From contig NC_133325.1 of NCBI RefSeq assembly GCF_042186555.1, positions 94,653,110-94,717,109 of the forward strand: a DNA stretch of 64,000 bases. Direction: 5' to 3'. Source of the stretch: Aquarana catesbeiana (Eukaryota; Chordata; Amphibia; Anura; Ranidae). A program made the translations under genes and the position numbers. The first letter of the stretch is position 1, and each line of letters opens with the position of its first letter. Below, in pieces: positions 30,679-41,327 of this stretch. The notes under the pieces are model-generated. The model saw nothing but the letters and a program-made list of their open reading frames with translations, had not been told where the DNA came from and made no database searches.

Positions 30679-31277
30679 GAGTATATAGGGCCTGGTGGCC
30701 CCACACCTTTCCTTATTTTAATTTGGGTGCGGGGTTCCCCTTAATATCCATACAAGACCCAAAGGGCCTGGTAATGGACTGGGGGGTACCCATGCCGTTT
30801 GTCTCACTGATTTTCATCCATATTGCCATGACCCGACATGACATTAAACCCGCAAGCAGTTTTAAATGAGATTTTTTCCTTTAAAAATGACATTTGGTGC
30901 AGGGACTGTTCTAAACATGGGAAACATGCGTCACTTTACAGGCATACTATAGACACCCCCCAGGTACGATATTTAAAGGAATATTTCACTTTTTTTTTTT
31001 ACTTTAAGCATCATTAAAATCACTGCTCCCGAAAAAACGGCCGTTTTTAAAAGTTTTTTTTGCATTGATACATGTCCCCTGGGGTAGGACCCGGGTCCCC
31101 AAACCCTTTTTAGGACAATACCATGCAAATTAGCCTTTAAAATGAGCACTTTTGATTTCGAACGTTCGAGTCCCATAGACGTCAATGGGGTTCTAACGTT
31201 CGTGCGAACTTTCGGTCCGTTCGCGGGTTCTGGTGCGAACCGAACCGGGGGGTGTTCGGCTCATCCCTAATTGCAAT

Positions 31278-32182
31278 CTAAGAACCATCCAGTCTCTGCC
31301 TAATTGCAAATGTCTCTCCACTAGTGAAATATCACAGCTCTATTCATGGTAGCATGGGCCATCAATAAACCTTTAAGAAAAAGTCAAATATAGTGTATGT
31401 GTCTTCTTTATTTTCTGGATTTGATACTTGGTACTGAAAAGATGTGTAGTCTTTGCTTATAAGGGCTATTTACAGGTGTCTTAGCCTAAAAGCCTATCTA
31501 GAATGAATTACGGAGGAACTAGCCTTGGGGTTTCCAACCAGCTTTTTCCACAGCTTCGTAAATTCAACTGCTGCAGGAGGAAAATGGAGGGGATCGGTTT
31601 CTCTATTTAAAAAAAAAAATTAGTAGCCTCATTAGTAAAATATCAGCGGTCTTAACAGACTTCTAAAGGTTTCACCTTTGAGACAGGGAAAGGAGATTGA
31701 GAACACAGCCCTCAATCTCCATCTCTGCAGCCTCAGCCGCACCGAATGATGGACAGGAATAGCTTTGTAAGAGCTTCACATTCATTAACAAACGTAAGCA
31801 TAGTAAACATAGTTTACTATGCTTCAGTTATGAATAGACGGAGTCAGTGATTGGTACCATTCAGAAATGGAAGGGGCTTGTAAATTACTTTTTTACCAGC
31901 CCCTTCCCCAGTCTTAATCCTGATAGGTCCCCTGCAGCAGCCGGTGGGAGAGAGGAGGGGTGGAGCTGGCAGTGCTGCGGGGGGGATGGGGGGGGCTGCA
32001 GGAACGGAGGAGCCGCGCAGCAGCATGTAGAAAAAATGTTTCCATTCGATTTTCCATTTAAGATTAATCAAATTAATAATCTACTATTTTCAATTGACTG
32101 CTGGGCAATTGTGTTATAGAAGCCCTGATCAAAAGTGGCAGAAGACCTTTGGCTTCTTGTTAGATTGCTTGATATTCTGTTT
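31278..32182. other. No gene seen
   Basis: Mixed AT-rich sequence with a GC-rich patch at 31920-32020 (GGGGGGATGGGGGGGG). Open frames are under 100 codons, with no motifs. It starts just after the right hAT target copy (31270-31277). Confidence 0.5.
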
Positions 32183-33129
32183 TTAACCGCTTCAGCCCCA
32201 GTAGATTTTACCCCCTTCCTGACCACAGCACGTTTTGCAATTCGGCACTACGCCGCTTTAGCTGACAATTGCGCGGTCGTGCGACGTTGCACCCAAACAA
32301 AATTAACGTCCTTTTTTCCCCACAAATAGAACTTTCTTTTGGTGGTATTTGATCACCTCTGTGATTTTTCTTTTTTGCACTATAAACAAAAAAAGAGCAT
32401 CAATTTTGAAAAAAAAACGCAATATTTTTTACTTTTTGCTATAATAAATATCCCCCCAAAATATATAAAAAAACTATTTTTTTCCTCAGTTTAGGCCGAT
32501 ATGTATTCTTCTACATATTTTTGGTAAAAAAAAATCGCAATAAGCGTATATTGATTGGTTTGCGCAAAAGTTATAGCGTCTACAAAATAGGGGATAGTTT
32601 TATGACATTAATAATTTATATTAATTAATATTAATTTTTTTTTATTAGTCATGGCGGTGATTATGGTGGACACATCGGACACTTCTGACACTATTTTGGG
32701 ATCATTGTCATTTATACAGCGATCAGTGCTATAAAAATGCACTGATTACTGTGTAAATGACACTGGCAGGGAAGGGGTTAACCACTAAGGGGCGATCAAG
32801 GGGTTAAGTGTGTCTTAGGGAGTGATTCTAACTGTGGGGGGGATGGGCTACAACTCACATGACAGTGATCACTGCTCCGGATGACAGGGAGCAGTGATCT
32901 CTGTCATGTCACAAGGCAGAACGGGGAAATGACTTGTTTACATAGGAACTTTCCCGTTCTGCGGCTCTGTGACACGATCGCTAGGAGATCAAGTCCGCGG
33001 GTCCTGCGGGCACGGTCATGCTGTACGCGGCGGGCGCCCCACCAATTAAAGGGGACATACAGGTACGCCCATTTGCCCACCGCTGCCATTGTGCCGTATA
33101 TCGGCGTGCAGCGGTCGGCAAGTGGTTAA
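32183..33129 (-). mobile_element. TTAA-flanked non-autonomous element, copy 4
   Basis: Left end TTAACCGCTTCAGCCCC, right end GCAAGTGGTTAA. The poly-T core (32270-32660) is the complement of 6180-6590 in copy 3, sharing TTTTGGTGGTATTTGATCACC and GCAAAAGTTATAGCGTCTAC. No minisatellite. Confidence 0.75.
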
Positions 33130-34674
33130 TTGATTTCTATTTGAGCGCCATTATTTTTTCAATGTATTAAAGTGGAAGTTCAGGATCGAGCTCACTGAAA
33201 CCTGCTCCCACTCCTTTTCTAAACCCTATTCTAAATAACCTGTAAAATGGAGCTGCTTATTCGTAGCTATTCTGAGGGTGCTCTGATCAGGTCACATGAT
33301 CGGGTCCCAGCAGTGGCTTCAGGGGAGAGAGGGGACAGCTGACAAGAGATGCCCCATAGTATGCGCCACAGTGCTAGAAATGCATGAACAGACAAAGTGA
33401 CATTTTAATAAAGTTACAAATGAAAGAAAAAAGTAGTAACAGTGCCTTGCATTGTAAAAATGCAAAGCACCACCCCTTACTGTCCATACTGAACGGACAC
33501 CAGCTGGCAGAGGAAAACAGCTTGTTTATCTCTGTGGGCCAGTCTGAACACGGATTGAGCAATCAAATCTGAAAGTAGTTGAAATTGCCTTAAAATTGGT
33601 ATTGTATGTTTAACATCCCTGATAACAAGCAACTGTGCTGCAAGTTTGAAAATGACTTGCTAAGCTTTTGCTAGACTTGTCAGGCTTTTAAAGTTTGTTG
33701 CACAATTGCAGCAAGTCCACATAGCATGACTCCAGATCAACTTTTTTTTCAAACATTCTGCAAGTCTGCTGCATGTTCTGGTTCAGTTATGTTGTGCAAT
33801 AGTCATCCCACCACAGGGAGCACTGTTGCTCAATTTTCAGGCCATAGACTTGCTGTAGACTCACCACTGCAACTTTGCTCTTGCAAGAGACTTGCCACGC
33901 AAATTTGCTACAAATTGAAGTGTCAACTAGAACCTGTACTTCAAGTGCTCTGCAAGTGTACAACTTGCCAGTGAAAATGTGCAGCAAGTTAACAGACTTA
34001 CAATTCAATACCGCCACAAATTTTTGGCAAGTTATCCTTGCTATCTGGGTTAAAGGATGAAGATTTAGGAAAAGAGAGGGAGGATATAAAACAAACTAGT
34101 TTTTGAAATGAATAAAAGTCTGCTTAAAGACCAACTCTGGGCAACTAAAAAATAATCCCTTGAATGGGGGATGCTTCCCCACTGCAAGGATTAATAGCTT
34201 ATTTTTTTCTACGGGAGAGAAGAAACAGTTTACTTACCTAATCCTTGGAGCTGTCCTATGATTTGTAGGAGGACTGTCCTTCAGCATCATCACATCTAAT
34301 GCAGGACTATAGACTAGCCTGAGGGAGCGTGGCCAAGAAGAAGCTGCAGAGACCAGTCTATCTGCAGAGAGGAACACAGGCTCAGGTAATTAAACCCCAC
34401 TGCAAGGGATAATCTCTTATTCGAGCAGAATTAAGCTTTAAAAGTAAAGTGGAACTACACTGCATCTGAGCACAACAAACCAAAAAATTAATTAATTCAT
34501 TATTTATTTCACAATAAAGGTTTATTGAAATATGAAAACAGTACACATGAATGTACAATATACTGTATATAGTGCAAACAGTATTTTTTTTAATGAATTC
34601 AAAGCAAACTCCCCCATCATCCATGTCTCCGTGGATGACTCCCCCCCCCCCCCCCCCAGCATTCCTGTCCAAGA
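33130..34674. other. No gene seen; includes a CTTGC/GCAAG-word region and a C run
   Basis: 33620-34040 is crowded with CTTGC, GCAAG and TTGCAAG words on both strands, probably an old palindromic repeat. A 17-C run lies at 34641-34657. Open frames are short. No host exon could be supported. Confidence 0.5.
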
Positions 34675-34967
34675 CCATCTTGAGTAAGGACAGGTGGTTC
34701 ATGTAGCAATTACTTTCTGGAATCCATTTGCCCTCAGGCATGCAGGCAGGAGGGTGTGCTTAGCTGCGAAAACCCCTCCTTTTCTCCTGAAGTCTCATGG
34801 GATATATGCAGTTGTTTGCCTAGGCCAAGAAACCAAAAAGTAACTGAAGGAAAGTAAAAACAACGTTTAAAACAAGTAAATATGACATACGTTCCTATCT
34901 ATTTACTAATGCTATCATCATAAGGATTAAAAATAGTCAATGTTGATTGAGAGAGTGAAGTTCCACT
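34675..34967. repeat. Repeat family E, uninterrupted copy
   Basis: Contains in one piece the blocks that are split between 7690-7804 and 11067-11260, with GGGTGTGCTTAGCTGCG at the junction. It therefore shows the empty target site of the element at 7813-11058. It abuts TTAA element copy 6. Confidence 0.7.
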
Positions 34968-35898
34968 TTAATCAGTTCCTGCCCGTGCTATGGCCAAAAG
35001 ACGGATACAGCGTGGGCTTACAATGCTGTCCATGGATGACCTCCCGTGCTCACGCTGCCTGTGCACCCCCTGTAGACTTGGCTAATCGCAGACCGGGGTA
35101 AAGGGCCAATCACAGCGGCCCTTTACTACGTGATCAGCTCTCAGCCAATGACAGCTGATTACACAATGTACACAGAAGACGGTTATCAGCTTTTTTCCCC
35201 CTCACACTGACAGCGGCTTCTGTTAAAGCGACATTGGTCCCAACATAGTCCACCGGTGCTGCTAATCATTTCCCACACTGCTGCTAATCAGTGCCCACCA
35301 GTGCCACCTATCAGTGCCCACCACTACTGCTAATCATTGCCCACCAATGCCACCTATTAGTGACCATCAGTGCTGCCAATCAGTGCCTCATCATCAGTGT
35401 CACCTATCAGTGTTGCCTATCAGTGCCACCTACTAATGCCTATCAGTGCCCTTCAGTGTGCCTATCAGTGCAACCTAGCAGTGCCCATCAGTGCTGCCTA
35501 TCAGTGCCCCTCAGTGCCACCTATCAGTGCAACCTCATTAGTGTCTCATGATCAGTGCCCACCAGTGCTGCCTTATCAGTGCCCATCAGTGCCCCCTAAC
35601 AATATCTATCAGTGCCAATCAGTGCTGCTTTTTCAGTGCCTAACAGTGCAGCCTATCAGTGCCAATTAGTGAAGCCTATTAGCACACATCAGTGAAGGAT
35701 AAAAATTACCTGTTTTCAAAATTTAAGAAAAATGTTTGTTTTTTTTCTCAAAACTTTTGGTCTTTTTTTGTTTGCTTAGCAAAAAAGAAAAAACAGAGGT
35801 GATTAAATACCACCAAAAGAAAGCTCTATTTATGTGAAAAAAATGATAAAAATTTCATATGGCCACAGTGTTGCATGACTGCGCAGGTAAGTGATTAA
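34968..35898 (+). mobile_element. TTAA-flanked non-autonomous element, copy 6
   Basis: Left end TTAATCAGTTCCTGCCC, right end AGGTAAGTGATTAA: diverged versions of the family ends. It has the CAGTGCC-type minisatellite (35286-35690) and the poly-T core with GAGGTGATTAAATACCACCA. It looks older than copies 1 and 2. Confidence 0.7.
35286..35690. repeat. CAGTGCC minisatellite inside TTAA element copy 6
   Basis: Units such as TATCAGTGCCACC and CCATCAGTGCTGCC, more diverged than in copies 1 and 2, followed by ACATCAGTGAAGGATAAAAA. It is third in the set of homologous arrays. Confidence 0.88.
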
Positions 35899-36112
35899 AG
35901 TATATCTAAAACCAAGCACTAAAATGTAATATATTGCTTCTTACCAAATGTGGTGGTTGCATGGTGGTTTTCTTTTTTTTTGTAGGTAAGTACATATTTT
36001 GCATGCACACAAAAATCTGTTGACCCTGCCAGATGCCCAGTGTGCACTGAACCGAAATGTTATTTGCCTTACCCAGTTCTCTTTCAGGAATTATAGAACA
36101 CCCTCCCCTTTG

Positions 36113-36948
36113 TTAACCACTTCAGCCCCGAAAGGATTTGCCCCCTTCTTGACTAGGCCATTTCGCTTTAACTCACAATTGCGCCCAAACAAAATTTATG
36201 TCTTTTTTTTACACAGAAATAGAGCTTTCTTTTGGTGGTATTTGATGACCTCTGCAGTTTTAATTTTTTGCGCTATAAACAAAAAAAGAGCGACAATTTT
36301 GCAAAAAACACAATATTTTGGAGTTTTTGCTATAATAAATATCCCAATTTAAAAAAACAAAGTTTAGGCTGATATGTATTCTTCTACATATTTTTGGTGA
36401 AAAAATCACAATAAGTGTATATTGATTGGTTTGCGCAAAAGTTATAGCGTCTACAAAATAGGGGATAGATTTATGTAATTTTTATTATTTTTTTATTATT
36501 TTCTTTTCTTTTTTTTTTTTACTAGTAATGGTGGCGATCTGCGATTTTTATCAGGACTGCGACAGACAGATCAGACACTTTGGACACTATTTTGGGACCA
36601 TTGACATTTATACAGCGATCAGAGCTAAAAAAATGTCACTGCCAGGGAAGGGGTTAATACTAGGGGGCAATCAAGGGGTTAACTGTGTTCCCTGGGTGTG
36701 TTGTAACTGTAGGGGGGATGAGACTAACTAGGGAGGAGAGAGATTGGTGTTCATACTCTGGTCTGTCTCCTCTCCCCTGAGAGAACCAGGATTTGTGTGT
36801 TTACACACACAGATCCTGGTTCTCGCTCTGTGGGAGCCCATCGGTCATCGCGCCCGCTCTTAAAAGAGTGACGTACAACTACAGCGATTTGCCCAGCCGA
36901 GCCAACCTGCCGCAGTATAACTGCGGTGGTTGGTCAGCTAGTGGTTAA
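36113..36948 (-). mobile_element. TTAA-flanked non-autonomous element, copy 5
   Basis: Left end TTAACCACTTCAGCCCCG, right end CAGCTAGTGGTTAA. It shares with copy 4 the order AGCTTTCTTTTGGTGGTAT, TATAGCGTCTACAAAATAGG, TTTATACAGCGATCAG and GGGAAGGGGTTAA. A near-perfect hairpin with 12-bp outer arms (GAGAACCAGGAT / ATCCTGGTTCTC) lies at 36781-36824. Confidence 0.75.
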
Positions 36949-38788
36949 GGAGAAGAGGAGAGGGAAGGTATCCTGCATCTCTAAAACACTTTCTTTCTCA
37001 AGGTGACAATGCTGCTCCTCCATAGATAACGTGCAGTAAGTGAACATTGTCATCCTAGCACAGAAAGTGTGTAATTGGTAGGGTCACCATGGGAGAAAGC
37101 TTGAAAAGAAGAAAACCACTGCTTCTAAGGACCACCACATTACTACATCTGCGCAACCACCACATCTAAGGACTGGCCAGCTGCAATACTTGAAATTTTT
37201 TGTTCTCGGGTCTAGATATCTTTTAATTGTTGTTCTGTACTTAAGAATAAATTTCTGATTGATTACTGTGGGTCGGCAGTGGTACAGCACTTTGCACACT
37301 AATCAAACAAAGGAACCCAAGTTACAATCACACAGGAAACCCTGCATCTTGTTCATTAGAGCTGAAAAGTGAATTTCTGTTTATTGTGAGCTGCAGCTGC
37401 CACTTTGTCAAACACAGCACGTTTTGGCGCCTAGCTTCAGGGGATGAAACGGACCACTGGAAGAGCGTCTATTTGTTACATGAGCAGGCCAAGACTTTTT
37501 GACAAACCCTTTAATGTTAATTGATCTCATTCCAGTGGGTCAAACCACGAGGAAGAGGGAAAAAAAAACACAACATATTTATAAGCTTCAGAATATCTTT
37601 ATAGCCAAAGCTAAAATGTGTTCTTTCTAAAATAATCTTACAAACCTCTGTAACCCAAGGATGTATTCTGCTGAGTCAGTGACTAATGTTTTGGCCGTGT
37701 TACATGGCTACATCTAACTGCAAAGCAGATTATTGGAGTAATTTATGCGTTTGGATGGTATTCTTTACAACACATATGTGTTCTTTCAGGTTGACACAGG
37801 ACATTAAACAAAAAGGGTCAGGCAAGATTAAAAATGAACTCTAGTCCAATATGAAAATTTTGCATTAGTGGTCTCAGTCAAGGCTGTCCTGCTAAGTGGT
37901 TAAAGTTTGGTGTCTTGGATTTTTTCTTCAGCACCTGTTAAGGCCATCTCCAAGCAAATATGCCCACCTCAGCCTATCCCAACCACTCCCTCCCAACACT
38001 CTTTACCTGATTTTACTCAACCAAGTAGGCCACCTGTGTCCCTCGCTGTGTCTCTTCAAAAAGTGTAGACACCTAAGATCTGACCAGCCACCAACCAGTC
38101 TTATTGCTGCACCTTGTTATAACATCATTACAGTGCGACCGTCTTCTGAAGCCTGAGAGAATGCTACCACTGGACAGCTAAAGGAAAATGTTGATATGAT
38201 CCAGGCAGTGACATGGGTACCCAAAGAAGGATCCCGCAACTCTGTAGTCCAGAACATTGTAGACTTGGGACCTGACCTGAGCTTCAAGTTATGACCCGTA
38301 AACAAACAACCTGAAAATCATATGAAAAATACCGCTTTCAAAGCCGACGTCCTGAGCCTTGAGCCCCAAAGGTATTTCTATCTGCTGCCTGCAGGCTGGA
38401 TGATTGACAGCCATGGTAGCTACTCATTTCCACACACCTCCCCCTCCACCAATCGCACCAGGAGTGCATCCCAAGGCGTCTAATCGGTGGCGGCTGTGAG
38501 GAGTGAGGTTGGCGTGGGCCCGGCAACCGGGAAGTGTGGCGGGAGTGGTCAAAAGTTCAAAAGTAAAGAGGGTCTCACGGCCATGAGACAGCTCCTGGTG
38601 CCTGGGAACAGGACTGAAACTAGGGCGGGCACCTGCTGGTCTTATCCAATCTTCTCCTCCTGACATTCCCCCAGCACCCGATCTCCTTCACATCACAAGT
38701 GGTAGAGCTGCAGACATTGAAGAGATCGGGCGTCGGCAGGAGGTGAAGTTGGGATGAGACAGAGATTGCTTATAAGAAAGAAAAAAAA

Positions 38789-38853
<65 letters not shown>

Positions 38854-39239
38854 GCGCTTGCATAATGATAGACAACAACAAATAGAATTGTCGAAGTGAA
38901 ATACAGTCTCATGCAACGTGCTAAAGTGCTCCAGATAAGTAAAAGGTGCCGAAGTGCTTCCTATACAGTCTCTTGCAATGTGCTGATGTGTTCCAAATTA
39001 ATAGAAAATGCTGAAGTGCTTCATATAAATTGACTGTGCCGTGTACCACACTCCCCTCTTGTATGCTCACTTACCAAAACAATAGACCCTCAGCTTTGCA
39101 TTCTGGGGGTCAAACAGGCTGTGATCTAGTGATAGCAGATTGAACCCTGGGATTCCTCAGTAGGATCTCCAACCATGAAGGATCTTGGGGGTGACCAAAA
39201 TGACCACCAGGCTCGATAAAAACAAATAAAATCTCATAG
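36949..39239. other. No gene seen
   Basis: Contains one very degenerate hammerhead-like core near 37416-37446, a (TA)n array at 38790-38848, and otherwise unassigned sequence. The frames at 37896-38526 have no recognisable domain and no codon pattern I could support. Confidence 0.45.
38790..38848. repeat. (TA)n microsatellite
   Basis: About 29 TA units following an A run. Confidence 0.97.
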
Positions 39240-39770
39240 TGAAGTACCGGGGCACCCGCGGCGAACCCAGATGAGTCAAATGGAACATTACAAAATAATG
39301 TTAAATAATAATAATAATAATAGTTTTTTATTATTATTATTTATTATTAATAATTTGTTACGTTTTATTCGTTTAGATACGGCATTTGTTATTACGGATA
39401 ATTCGTAACTTCGGATAAATTTGTATTCGTTACGTTCACTAACAGCCAAATTTGAAAGAAATTCCAATACCTATAATTTAATAGTTAGTAACGGTTATGT
39501 TATTAGTTAGTTATTATTTCAGATTTTTAAATTTCTAGGTTTTTGAATTTTTCGGATTTTCATTCTTATTTTTGGATTTCCGAATTTTAGAATTTCCAAA
39601 TTTTAGAATTTCTGAATTTCCGAATTTTCGTAAAAATTTGAAAATTCAAAAATTTGGAAATTTGGATATTTCTGAATTAACTAATTTGTCTAAATTTGTT
39701 AAAAAAAGAATTCGAAACTAAACGAATTGCATTTATTTTATTTTTTGCAATTTATTTATTGTTTTCCTTC
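39240..39770. mobile_element. Second copy of the AT-rich palindromic MITE (partial)
   Basis: Matches 17195-17322 joined to 24094-24290: (ATT)n, TTCGGATAAATT, CGTTACGTTCACTAACAGCC, CCTATAATTTAATAGTTAG, then AATTTC/AATTCG-rich sequence. It gives the uninterrupted form of the Penelope target site. The left arm is truncated and the right end lacks the ACATGT terminus. Confidence 0.75.
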
Positions 39771-39780
39771 CACTTCATAA

Positions 39781-41193
39781 TAGGAATGAGCCCTCGAGTT
39801 TGAGTTGAACTCATGTTCGGCTCGAACATCGGCTGTTCGCCAGTTCGCCGAACAGCGAACAATTTGGGGTGTTCGCAGCAAATTCGAAAGCCGCGGAACA
39901 CCCTTTAAAAGTCTATGGGAGAAATCAAAAGTGCTAATTTTAAAGGCTTATATGCATGGTATTGTCTTAAAAAGTGTTTGGGAACCTGGGTCCTGCCCCA
40001 GGGGACATGGATCAATGCAAAAAAAGTTTTAAAAACGGCAGTTTTTTCAGGAGCAGTGATTTTAATAATGCTTAAAGTGAAACAATAAAAGTGTAACATT
40101 CCTTTAAATTTCGTACCTGGGGGGGTGTCTATAGTATGCCTGTAAAGGGGCGCATGTTTCCCGTGTTTAGAACAGTCTGACAGCAAAATGACATTTCAAA
40201 GGAAAAAAAGTCATTTAAAACTACTCGCGGCTATTAATGAATTGCCGGTCCGACAATACACATAAAAGTTGATAAAAACGGCATGGGAATTCCCCGCAGA
40301 GGAACCCCGAACTAAAATGTAAAAAAAAATATAGTGGGGGGGTCCCCCTAAATTCCATACCAGGCCCTTCAGGTCTGGTATGGATATTAAGGGGAAACCT
40401 GGCCAAAATTTTTTAAAAAATGGTGTGGAGTCCCCCTCAAAATCTATACCAGACCCTTATCCAAGCATGCAACCTGGCAGGCCGCAGGAAAAGAGGGGGG
40501 GGCGAGAGAGTGCCCCCCCTCCTGAACCGTACCAGGCCACATGCCCTCAACATGGGGAGGGTGCTTTGGGGTAGTATAGATTTTGAGGGGGACCCCACGC
40601 CATTTTGTTTTTTAAATTTTGTCCGGGGTTCCCCTTAATATCCATACCAGACCTGAAGGGCCTGGTATGGAATTTAGGGGGACCCCCCACTCCATTTTTT
40701 TTATTTTGGTTCGGGGTGCCATTTTTATCAATGAACTTTTATGTGTATTGTCAGACCGGCAATTCATTAATAGCCGCGAGTAGTTTTAAATGACTTTTTT
40801 TCCTTTGAAATGTTATTTTGCTGTCAGACTGTTCTAAACACAGGAAACATGTGCCCCTTTACAGGCATACTATAGACACCCCCCAGGTATGAAATTTAAA
40901 GGAATATTACACTTTTATTGTTTCACTTTAAGCATTATTAAAATCACTGCTCCCGAAAAAACTGCCATTTTTAAAACTTTTTTTTGCTTTGATCCATGTC
41001 CCCTGGGGCAGGACCCAGGTCCCCAAATACTTTTTATGACAATAACTTGCATATAAGCCTTTAAAATTAGCACTTTTGATTATTCATGTTCGTGTCCCAT
41101 AGACTTTAACGGTGTTTGCGTGTTCGAACAAATTTTTTGCCTGTTCGCATGTTCTGGTGCGAACCGAACAGGGGGGTGTTCGGCTCATCCCTA
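39781..41193. mobile_element. hAT fold-back element (non-autonomous), 8-bp duplication
   Basis: Flanked by CTTCATAA (39773-39780 and 41194-41201). Ends TAGGAATGAGC and GCTCATCCCTA match the complete hAT element. The two halves are inverted copies of about 650 bp each, both derived from the 3' end of the complete element (compare 40590-41193 with 30700-31269: TTTAAAGGAATATT, CAGGCATACTATAGACACCC, TGTCCCCTGGGG). It has no transposase and would need one in trans. Confidence 0.88.
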
Positions 41194-41201
41194 CTTCATA
41201 A

Positions 41202-41327
41202 TTATGTGTCACTTTGTGTTGGTCTATCACATAAAATCCCAATAAAATACATTTATGTTTATTTGTAACATGACAAAATGGGGAAAATTTCAAGGAGGTA
41301 TGAATATTTTTTCAAGGCACTGTAAGG
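41202..41327. mobile_element. Tc1-type terminal repeat remnant
   Basis: ATTATGTGTCACTTTGTGTT through AAGGCACTGTAA is a Tc1-type inverted repeat end (CACTG next to TA). Its other side (CCTTCCACTTCATAA, 39755-39780) lies across the hAT fold-back element, which was therefore inserted into it. Confidence 0.6.

Larger units (their letters stand above)
24368..31269 (+). mobile_element. Structurally complete hAT transposon (6.9 kb)
   Basis: Flanked by a perfect 8-bp duplication ATTGCAAT (24360-24367 and 31270-31277). Ends are TAGGGATGAGC and GCTCATCCCTA, an 11-bp perfect inverted repeat, with GTTCG-rich subterminal sequence on both sides. In order it holds CCAAT palindromes and a TATA box (24529-24668), two tandem arrays (24898-25510, 25513-26440) and an open BED-type transposase (26447-29722). 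A three-unit 142-bp array (29857-30280), an inserted SINE-like repeat (30297-30678) and the 3' subterminal block follow. All parts for self-mobility appear present. Related non-autonomous copies lie at 39781-41193 and 58357-60342. Confidence 0.92.

Noticed and set aside
37896..38666. Possible small exons on both strands
   Set aside because: No recognisable domain, no supported splice sites and no conservation evidence.
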